Source of the DNA: Flavobacteriaceae bacterium
GTDB taxonomy: Bacteria; Bacteroidota; Bacteroidia; Flavobacteriales; Flavobacteriaceae
DNA: 14,998 nt
Assembly: GCA_008081175.1 (NCBI GenBank)
Contig: VMCW01000047.1
Span: forward strand, 1 to 14,998
Reading direction: 5' to 3'
Shown here: positions 6,621-12,321 of the stretch, piece by piece
Numbering within the stretch: the first letter of the stretch is position 1
Layout of the letters: every line of letters starts with the position of its first letter
Program-made: the position numbers and the translations under genes
Notes under the pieces: generated by a model
Database searches by the model: none
The model's input: only the letters and a program-made list of their open reading frames with translations
What the model was told of the DNA's origin: nothing

Positions 6621-6932
6621 CTACTTACTAAATGAATAGCTGTATTGAACTTCACAAACCCTTACCTGATAAGAACTATAGGCTTCTTCTCTACCGTATT
6701 TTTGAGCGAGAAGGTGTCTGGCATTTTGCTTCCATTCCTGAATATCAGAAAGGGTTTCCCAATAGCTGATGGTAGCGCCTTTTCCGTCTTTTTCTCTATA
6801 ACTTTCCACGCCAAGAAAACCCGATGCTGCTGCTACCCTTTCTAACATTTCTTTTGAAAAACCATGGTACTTACTATCATCTAGATCAATGAGAGAACTG
6901 GAAAAAATTACAGCATAGTGATGGGTTTTCAC
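6621..6932 (-). CDS. Antibiotic biosynthesis monooxygenase (ABM) fold protein
   Basis: A 103-residue soluble protein with the pattern of the ABM/dimeric alpha-beta barrel family: an N-terminal YAVIFSS strand, the GFLGVESYRE strand after the first helix, SYWETLSDIQEWKQNARH (W58, W67, H73), and a C-terminal YQVRVCEVQ strand. Members include monooxygenases, heme-degrading enzymes and many proteins of unknown role; the substrate cannot be told from sequence. The start is a GTG at 6932 that overlaps the TGA of the asparaginase gene (GTGA), indicating translational coupling. dinB follows after 16 bases. ABM genes are often controlled by HxlR/DUF24 redox regulators. No such regulator is in the window, but a matching palindrome lies before the operon. 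Confidence 0.78.
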   Translation of the reverse strand: MKTHHYAVIFSSSLIDLDDSKYHGFSKEMLERVAAASGFLGVESYREKDGKGATISYWETLSDIQEWKQNARHLLAQKYGREEAYSSYQVRVCEVQYSYSFSK

Positions 6933-7945
6933 TCATCTTTATATATTTTAACTGTAAGCTTGCCTTCAGAGTCCATGTGCGCACGGTACATCCCAGGGGT
7001 ATTCATTTCCATCATAACATTCCCTTTTTTATCGATTCCCACAACACCTCCATCGCCTCCTAGTTTTGCAACCTTGTTGTGAATTACCTCATAGGCTGCT
7101 TCTTGAATAGGCATGCCCTTATATTCCATTAAGGCAGAGATGTCGTGAGCTACTACGGAACGAATGAAATATTCTCCCCAGCCAGTAGCCGAAATAGCGC
7201 AAGTTGCATTGTTTGCATATGTCCCTGCTCCAATTATAGGTGCATCACCAATACGATTCCAATTTTTATTAGTCATCCCTCCTGTAGAGGTTCCAGCAGC
7301 AAGGTTGCCAGAAAGGTCTAATGCAACGCAACCCACAGTTCCGTAACGTTGTTGTTGTAAAAACTCCTTTTCAGTAGGTGACCAAGAGGTTTTTTGGGGT
7401 TTTTGAGCATCCTGCACACGTTTCAATGCATTGACTCTTCTTTCGGTAATAAAATATTCTGGCTCTACCGTTTCCAAGCCTTGTTCTACTGCAAATCGAT
7501 CCGCACCTGCACCCGAAAGCATTACATGAGGTGAATCTTCCATAACCTTTATTGCTGCAGAAATGGGGTGTTTTATTGTTTTTACCCCAGAGATTGCACC
7601 CGCGTCCAAAGTAGCCCCGTCCATAAAAGAGGCATCGAGTTCTATGGATGCATCTGCTGTAAGCACTGCACCTCTTCCTGCATTAAACAAGGGGGAGTCT
7701 TCCATTACGTGTATGGTTTTTTCAACCGCTTCTTTACTACTGCCTCCTGCTTTGAGAATAGCATGGCCTACTTGAATTGCTTCTGCTAGAACTGAACGAT
7801 ATTCTGCTTCTTTCTCTGCAGTCATGTTTTTCCGTAAAATGGTTCCTGCACCACCGTGAATTACAATACCAAAAGTGGGGTCTGCAGAAGGAGCTTCTTT
7901 ACACCCCATCCACACTAAAAATGTAATAAAAATGACTTTTTTCAT
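6929..7945 (-). CDS. Isoaspartyl peptidase/L-asparaginase, Ntn-hydrolase family, predicted lipoprotein
   Basis: Plant-type asparaginase that hydrolyses isoaspartyl dipeptides and L-asparagine. The 338-residue precursor has FGIVIHGGAGTI (25-36), NAGRGAVLT (88-96), and the autocleavage site with nucleophile T203 in YGTVGCVALD. Substrate-binding TSTGGMTNKNWNRIGDAPIIGAGTYA follows at 219-244 (R231, D234). Self-cleavage between G202 and T203 would give the alpha and beta chains. The N-terminus MKKVIFITFLVWMGC is a short hydrophobic signal ending in a cysteine. The lipobox is imperfect (W at -3, M at -2), but Bacteroidota lipoboxes are loose, so export as a lipoprotein is likely rather than certain. 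First gene of the unit with the ABM protein and dinB; a palindrome lies 13-33 bases upstream. Confidence 0.92.
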   Translation of the reverse strand: MKKVIFITFLVWMGCKEAPSADPTFGIVIHGGAGTILRKNMTAEKEAEYRSVLAEAIQVGHAILKAGGSSKEAVEKTIHVMEDSPLFNAGRGAVLTADASIELDASFMDGATLDAGAISGVKTIKHPISAAIKVMEDSPHVMLSGAGADRFAVEQGLETVEPEYFITERRVNALKRVQDAQKPQKTSWSPTEKEFLQQQRYGTVGCVALDLSGNLAAGTSTGGMTNKNWNRIGDAPIIGAGTYANNATCAISATGWGEYFIRSVVAHDISALMEYKGMPIQEAAYEVIHNKVAKLGGDGGVVGIDKKGNVMMEMNTPGMYRAHMDSEGKLTVKIYKDE

Positions 7946-7957
7946 ATCTTTTATTTC

Positions 7958-7978
7958 TTAGTTACTAACTAAAGTAAG
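7958..7978. promoter_or_regulatory. Operator-like overlapping palindromes upstream of the asparaginase gene
   Basis: Two overlapping inverted repeats are seen. TTAGTTA-C-TAACTAA (7958-7972) is a perfect 15-base palindrome. TTACT-N6-AGTAA (7962-7977) resembles the TACT-N6/7-AGTA boxes bound by HxlR/DUF24 (YodB-type) regulators. They lie in the 137-base divergent gap, close to the asparaginase start codon. Repressor binding here would suit an operon with an ABM protein, but no regulator gene is in the window. Confidence 0.35.
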
Positions 7979-8082
7979 CTTTTAAGTTGATTCGCAAAAG
8001 TGAACCAAAAAACTGAGTTGTATATTTTACTTAAAAAAGAGCAGGTTTAGGAAAATAAAGTATTTTTATCAAAAATAATCAG

Positions 8083-8517
8083 ATGTACGCTTTAGTTAAA
8101 ACCATTCATTCCTATTGGGCCTTTTTTGTATTAATCCTTCTTGTTGTTGCTGTATTCAACGCCATAAGAGGAAAATTTTCTGGAAAAGAATTTCAATCCA
8201 CGGATTTGAGAATTAGCCTATTTGCACTTATTTTTTCTCATATCCAATTTCTAATTGGTATTATACTCTACTTTGTGTCTCCCTGGTTTGAGCAATGGTC
8301 TTCTATGGGAATGGGGGTCATGAAAAATGCTGAAAGTAGATTGTATCTGGTGGAGCACCCTTTGATGAATCTTTTAGCCATTGTCTTAATTACGATTGGT
8401 TGGTCGCTTCAAAAAAGACAAAACGAAAGCGATAAAAAGTTTTTACGAATCGCATTGTTTTATGGAATTGGTTTAATATTCTTATTGAGCAGAATTCCTT
8501 GGAGTAGCTGGATATAA
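8083..8517 (+). CDS. Four-helix membrane protein, cytochrome b-like
   Basis: A 144-residue integral membrane protein with helices at about 12-28, 43-63, 93-109 and 122-138. It resembles a Bacteroidota family that databases variously label hypothetical or cytochrome B. H9 (KTIHSYWAF), H53 (FSHIQFLIG) and H92 (VEHPLMN) lie at or near helix ends, which would allow heme or metal binding, but no defined CxxCH or other signature is present. The family name is my recollection and heme binding is inference. The ATG at 8083 starts directly before the first helix. TATTTTTA (8061-8068) is an imperfect -7 candidate with no good -33 element. gpsA follows after 22 bases, so the two are probably co-transcribed. 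Confidence 0.7.
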   Translation: MYALVKTIHSYWAFFVLILLVVAVFNAIRGKFSGKEFQSTDLRISLFALIFSHIQFLIGIILYFVSPWFEQWSSMGMGVMKNAESRLYLVEHPLMNLLAIVLITIGWSLQKRQNESDKKFLRIALFYGIGLIFLLSRIPWSSWI

Positions 8518-8539
8518 TTTCTCGACCCTTTAAATTTTC

Positions 8540-9559
8540 ATGGTATTAAAATCTTTAAAAGCCCCTACTTTGAAAAAATCTGTTGCTGTCGTCGGTAGCG
8601 GAAGTTGGGCTACTGCCTTGGTCAAAATATTTACTGATGCCCATGTACATGTACATTGGTATGTGCATGATGAGACACAAGCGGAATATATTAAAAAACA
8701 CCTTAGAAATCCCAACTACCTTTCTGAGGTACGATTTAAACCGAGTAGAATAACTGTAAGTACCGATATAAACGAAGTAGTTCATTCAAGTAAATGGGTG
8801 GTTTTAGCGGTACCTTCAGCATTTTTGGGAGCCACATTACAGCAGCTAACTGTTTCTTTAAAAGACAAAATCATCGTTTCTGGAGTAAAAGGAATAGTCC
8901 CTGAAAGTAAGTGTATTGTTGGCACTTATCTCAATAAACAGTTTGATGTTCCGCTGGATCAATTTATGGTAATTTCCGGTCCCTCCCATGCAGAAGAGGT
9001 GGCTCTAGAGCGGTTATCTTATTTGACTTTAGCATATACTAAATCAGCAAATGCTGTTCAACTGCAATCCCTCCTCAAAGTAAACTACATCAAATCAATT
9101 GTTTCTGAGGATGTTATTGGAATTGAATATGCCGCACTTTTAAAAAATATTTTTGCACTAGCGGTGGGGATAGCACATGGTTTAAATTACGGTGATAATT
9201 TTCAAAGTGTCCTAATTTCAAATTCGGTACGTGAAATGAATCGCTTTTTAAATAAAGTAAGTGAATTTGAAAGAGACGTTAGCAACTCTGTCTATCTGGG
9301 TGATCTTTTAGTGACCGCCTATTCCCTATTTAGCAGAAACAGAAGGTTTGGAAATATGATCGGTAGGGGATATACTGTCAAAGGAGCTCAACTGGAGATG
9401 AATATGATAGCAGAAGGCTATTACGCAAGCAGTCCTGTCTATGAACAAGCAAAGCAACTACATATAAAAACACCCATCATAGACACGGTGTATCATATTT
9501 TATATCAACAGAAAAATCCAAAAAAAAGCTTTAAAAAGCTCGCCAAGTTGCTAGACTAA
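8540..9559 (+). CDS. gpsA: Glycerol-3-phosphate dehydrogenase [NAD(P)+]
   Basis: Reduces dihydroxyacetone phosphate to sn-glycerol 3-phosphate, the backbone for phospholipids. The 339-residue protein has the Rossmann motif VAVVGSGSWATALVKI (15-30). A24 replaces the last glycine of GxGxxG, a variant I associate with Bacteroidota GpsA. Also present are K117 in SGVKGIVPES, GPSHAEEV (147-154), catalytic K202 in AALLKNIFALAVGI, and YLGDLLVTAYS followed by SRNRRFG (252-271), the glycerol-phosphate binding region. The ATG at 8540 leaves a short lysine-rich extension before the first strand. It is the second gene after the membrane protein. Its TAA overlaps the TAG of convergent pheS by four bases. 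Confidence 0.95.
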   Translation: MVLKSLKAPTLKKSVAVVGSGSWATALVKIFTDAHVHVHWYVHDETQAEYIKKHLRNPNYLSEVRFKPSRITVSTDINEVVHSSKWVVLAVPSAFLGATLQQLTVSLKDKIIVSGVKGIVPESKCIVGTYLNKQFDVPLDQFMVISGPSHAEEVALERLSYLTLAYTKSANAVQLQSLLKVNYIKSIVSEDVIGIEYAALLKNIFALAVGIAHGLNYGDNFQSVLISNSVREMNRFLNKVSEFERDVSNSVYLGDLLVTAYSLFSRNRRFGNMIGRGYTVKGAQLEMNMIAEGYYASSPVYEQAKQLHIKTPIIDTVYHILYQQKNPKKSFKKLAKLLD

Positions 9560-10572
9560 AGGGTGGGTTTGAATTGTTTTAAAAAACGGACATCATTTTC
9601 AAAAAACAAGCGGATATCACTTACTTGATACAAGAGCATAGCAATACGTTCTATCCCCATACCAAAAGCAAAACCAGAATAAACCTCTGGATCTATTCCG
9701 CAATTCTTTAATACGTTGGGGTCTACCATTCCACACCCCATAATTTCCAACCAACCAGTTCCTTTAGTGATTCTGTAATCTATTTCTGTTTCTAACCCCC
9801 AGTAGATGTCTACTTCGGCACTAGGTTCTGTAAAAGGAAAGTAGGAAGGGCGTAGTCGTATTTTAGAATTCCCAAAAAGGGCCTCAGTAAAATATTTCAG
9901 TGTTTGTTTTAAGTCAGCAAAAGAAACGTCTTTTGCGATATACAATCCCTCAACTTGATGAAAAATACAATGGGCTCTCGAGGAGATCGCCTCATTTCGA
10001 AAAACCCTACCTGGAGAAATGGTACGAATCGGTGGTTGATGGGTTTCCATATGCCTTACCTGGACAGAAGAGGTATGTGTTCGAAGTAAAATATCAGGAT
10101 CTGTTTGAATAAAAAAAGTATCCTGCATGTCGCGAGCAGGGTGATGCTCGGGTAGGTTTAATGCCGTAAAATTATGCCAGTCGTCTTCAATTTCAGGGCC
10201 TTCAGAAATACTAAAACCAATTTGTGTGAATATATCAACTATCCTGTTTTTCACCACAGAAAGGGGATGTCTGTTTCCCGATTGAATAGGAAAAGCGGTT
10301 CTAGTTGGGTCACTTATTTTATTTATTCCAGCAGAAGATTGAGTCTGACTTTGTAGTTCTTTTATTTTCTCTGCAACAGCCTCTTTCAGCTTGTTGAGTT
10401 GTTGACCATAGGCTTTTTTTTCCTCAGCAGGCACTTCTCTAAAAGAAGCAAAAAGGTCATTGAGTATGCCTTTCTTTCCTGCAAAGCTTACTCGAAATGC
10501 TTCGATTTCTTGTGATGAAGTGCTTGAAAAAGCTTCAACCTCTTTTAAATAGTCATTTATGCGTTCTATCAT
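9556..10572 (-). CDS. pheS: Phenylalanine-tRNA ligase alpha subunit
   Basis: Catalytic subunit of the heterotetrameric (alpha2-beta2) class II synthetase that charges tRNA-Phe. The 338-residue protein has the N-terminal tRNA-binding coiled coil (about 1-80), then the catalytic core. The core shows EGPEIEDDWHNFTALNLPEHHPARD (125-149, motif 1 region), LLRTHTSSVQVR (162-173), motif 2 GRVFRNEAISSRAHCIFHQVEGL (188-210), FPFTEPSAEVD (246-256) at the amino-acid pocket, and motif 3 GFAFGMGIERIAMLLY (300-315). Length is standard. The beta subunit gene pheT is not adjacent. It lies 20 bases downstream of the minus-strand gene at 10593. A perfect TATTTTTG box in that gap ends four bases before the ATG and could give pheS its own leaderless message. 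Confidence 0.96.
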   Translation of the reverse strand: MIERINDYLKEVEAFSSTSSQEIEAFRVSFAGKKGILNDLFASFREVPAEEKKAYGQQLNKLKEAVAEKIKELQSQTQSSAGINKISDPTRTAFPIQSGNRHPLSVVKNRIVDIFTQIGFSISEGPEIEDDWHNFTALNLPEHHPARDMQDTFFIQTDPDILLRTHTSSVQVRHMETHQPPIRTISPGRVFRNEAISSRAHCIFHQVEGLYIAKDVSFADLKQTLKYFTEALFGNSKIRLRPSYFPFTEPSAEVDIYWGLETEIDYRITKGTGWLEIMGCGMVDPNVLKNCGIDPEVYSGFAFGMGIERIAMLLYQVSDIRLFFENDVRFLKQFKPTL

Positions 10573-10576
10573 GGGA

Positions 10577-10584
10577 CAAAAATA
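10577..10584 (-). promoter_or_regulatory. -7 box (TATTTTTG) abutting pheS
   Basis: On the minus strand TATTTTTG matches TAnnTTTG at all fixed positions and is followed by TCCC and the pheS ATG. A TGTG occurs 17 bases upstream in the -33 position (consensus TTTG). Expected transcription start is at or within a base of the ATG. Confidence 0.4.
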
Positions 10585-10592
10585 ATGGAGTT

Positions 10593-10958
10593 TTAGGAAA
10601 TCACACCCTGCTTAACAAAGTATTCTACTATTGCCGTTTTAATTAAAAGGCTTTGTTCCCCAGGTTTTAAATGAGGGAGCGTTTCAACTAATTCAAAATG
10701 AGGCCACCCTTGATCGTCATAAGATTCAAATCTATAGAAACCATAAGGTTCCAATACAACACAAATTCCGATATGAATTAAATTTATATTGTCTTCTTTT
10801 TTGAATTTTTCATGAGGTCTTCCGTATTCTTGAAGCCCAATGAGGTAGAGTATTCCTTCTACTTCCATACTTTCCCCCTCAGAAAAACGTTCTGTAAGTT
10901 GAAGCACTAATTGATCCCAACGTGATTTTAATTGATTGTCTCGTGTGTTTTGAGCCAT
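10593..10958 (-). CDS. Conserved-looking protein of unknown function
   Basis: A 121-residue soluble acidic protein that I cannot assign. Visible traits: an N-terminal helix with WDQLVLQLTERF, then EVEGILYLIGLQEYGR (about 33-48), then NLIHIGICVVLEPYGFYRFESYDDQGWPHFELVETLPHL (about 58-96). That last segment looks like a compact alpha/beta domain with conserved Trp, Pro and Gly. I recall similar hypothetical proteins in other Bacteroidota. There is no signal peptide, membrane helix or known catalytic motif. I chose the ATG at 10958 over a TTG two codons upstream, because the TTG is part of a perfect TATCTTTGC promoter box. It is divergent from cvpA across 56 bases, and pheS follows after 20 bases. 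Confidence 0.7.
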   Translation of the reverse strand: MAQNTRDNQLKSRWDQLVLQLTERFSEGESMEVEGILYLIGLQEYGRPHEKFKKEDNINLIHIGICVVLEPYGFYRFESYDDQGWPHFELVETLPHLKPGEQSLLIKTAIVEYFVKQGVIS

Positions 10959-10961
10959 ATG

Positions 10962-10969
10962 CAAAGATA
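10962..10969 (-). promoter_or_regulatory. -7 box (TATCTTTG) abutting the 10593-10958 gene
   Basis: On the minus strand TATCTTTG followed by C is a perfect TAnnTTTG match, separated from the ATG at 10958 by three bases (CAT). No -33 TTG is visible. It shares the 56-base divergent gap with the cvpA candidate box. Confidence 0.4.
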
Positions 10970-11002
10970 GCTTTTCAGGACTGTATGCTTTAAAAAAAAG
11001 AG

Positions 11003-11010
11003 TAATTTGG
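11003..11010 (+). promoter_or_regulatory. Possible -7 box before cvpA
   Basis: TAATTTGG matches five of six fixed positions of TAnnTTTG and ends four bases (AGTC) before the GTG start of cvpA, the same geometry as the box before rnc. No -33 element is apparent. Confidence 0.25.
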
Positions 11011-11014
11011 AGTC

Positions 11015-11524
11015 GTGAATGGAATTGATCTAATTGTTTTGTTGTTTTTAGCCTACGGCCTTATCAGTGGTTTTATAAAAGGTATTGTTGTAGAAATAGC
11101 TGGAATAATTGCGTTAATCCTTGGTTTGGTAGGTGCATCCAAATTTTCAACCCTGCTAGGAGAATTTTTAAGTGGTTTTGTAAATTGGAATCCTAAAACC
11201 ATTCAAATCTTAAGTTTTATCCTACTTTTTGTTATCATTATTTATTTCGTTGGTCTTTTAGCAAAAATGATCACCAAAACTTTAAAAATTATTGCCTTAG
11301 GTTGGATAAATAAATTGTTGGGAGGAGTATTTGGGTTGGTTAAGTGGTGTGTTATTTTAAGTGCTCTAACCTTGATTATTGAAGGGATAAATGAATGGAT
11401 TCCTCTCTTTCCTGAGAGCAGTTTCCAAGAAGCAATAAGCTATTCTTATTTAAAGAATTTAGGCGAATTATTATTTGAAGGATTGGTGCAAAGTACACCG
11501 CTTGTGAAGCAACAACTGATTTAA
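11015..11524 (+). CDS. CvpA family membrane protein
   Basis: A 169-residue inner-membrane protein of the CvpA family (named after colicin V production; the general role is not settled). Four hydrophobic segments are seen at about 5-20, 24-44, 63-86 and 101-123. Family features are present: N-terminal GIDLIVLLFLAYGLISGFIKGIVVEIAG and the short loop GWINKLLGGVFGLVKW (96-111) before the last helix. The start must be the GTG at 11015, because an in-frame TAA occurs at 11003-11005 with no other start codon between. It is a single-gene unit: the upstream gene is divergent and the downstream batE is convergent with only five bases between stops. Confidence 0.88.
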   Translation: MNGIDLIVLLFLAYGLISGFIKGIVVEIAGIIALILGLVGASKFSTLLGEFLSGFVNWNPKTIQILSFILLFVIIIYFVGLLAKMITKTLKIIALGWINKLLGGVFGLVKWCVILSALTLIIEGINEWIPLFPESSFQEAISYSYLKNLGELLFEGLVQSTPLVKQQLI

Positions 11525-11529
11525 AAACC

Positions 11530-12321
11530 TCAATCTAACTTTCTGAACACTGCATTTCTAATCCACCCCTCGGAACCATTTGCAATTCGTATTTTTTGCC
11601 AATCCTCTAGATCATCTAACAATTGGAATTTAGTTCCCTCGTGTAAAGTAAATAAAAACTCTCCTTGCTGGTTGGGTTCAGACCAAATTTCAATTTCTGG
11701 TGAAAATAAAATGGCATAATGAGTGTTTTTATTTTCCTGATCGATACTAAAAGTGATCGAAAAACTTCCTAAAAAAAGGAGTAAAACAATAAGAGAACTA
11801 AAAAAGAAGCTTCTTTTTAGAGCTACAGTGTTGGAGAAAAGGTAGCCCAAAAACAGCCCTACAAAAATCCAGAGTAAAACAACTGTTATTACAGACCAAG
11901 TATCGAGACTAGACAATCCATACAGTTGGTTTTTAAATTGTTCTATCTGTGACTGGGGAAGCTCCTCTATTGAATCTATAGTCATATTTTTTGCAAAGGC
12001 ACTGTTTACAAGAATATTTTCATCCTTGGGATTCAGTTGTTGTGCTTTTTCAAAATAGTAAACACTTTCCGCTACATCATTGAGTTTGTAATAGGCATTG
12101 CCCAAATTAAAATACAAGGCAGCACTGTGCTGTCCCATTGAGAGGGTTTGTTCATAAAATGCAATCGCTTTTCTGTAATCCCCTTGATTGTATGCTTCAT
12201 TTCCCTGTTCAACTAAGGATTCCATAGAAGCCTGAGCAAAAAGGGCTGACGTATTCACTAAAAGAAATATTGCAAACCCCATAAGACCTAGTCTTTTTCC
12301 ACTAAACATTTGCTTTATCAT
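11530..12321 (-). CDS. batE: BatE: TPR and SH3 domain protein
   Basis: Last gene of the Bat (Bacteroides aerotolerance) cluster. The 263-residue protein has a signal sequence (about 1-29, cleavage likely near ALFAQ), TPR repeats (about 33-110, with GNEAYNQGDYRKAIAFYEQTL and LYFNLGNAYYKLNDVAESVYYFEKAQQLNP), two membrane helices (about 142-162 and 170-190), and a C-terminal bacterial SH3-like domain (203-260, with EGTKFQLLDDLEDWQKIRIANGSEGW). The TPRs would face the periplasm. Its ATG overlaps the batD TGA (12318-12321), so translation is coupled. The precise role of Bat proteins is not established; envelope integrity or oxidative-stress functions have been proposed. No terminator fits in the five-base gap to cvpA. 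Confidence 0.9.
   Translation of the reverse strand: MIKQMFSGKRLGLMGFAIFLLVNTSALFAQASMESLVEQGNEAYNQGDYRKAIAFYEQTLSMGQHSAALYFNLGNAYYKLNDVAESVYYFEKAQQLNPKDENILVNSAFAKNMTIDSIEELPQSQIEQFKNQLYGLSSLDTWSVITVVLLWIFVGLFLGYLFSNTVALKRSFFFSSLIVLLLFLGSFSITFSIDQENKNTHYAILFSPEIEIWSEPNQQGEFLFTLHEGTKFQLLDDLEDWQKIRIANGSEGWIRNAVFRKLD

Noticed and set aside
8061..8068. TATTTTTA as the promoter -7 box of the 8083 gene
   Set aside because: It lacks the final G, has no -33 TTG at 17-23 bases, and lies in an A/T-rich stretch where such matches are common. Kept only as a remark.
8555..8785. Minus-strand frames over the 5' end of gpsA
   Set aside because: Fully antisense to the Rossmann domain of GpsA; no homology or start context.
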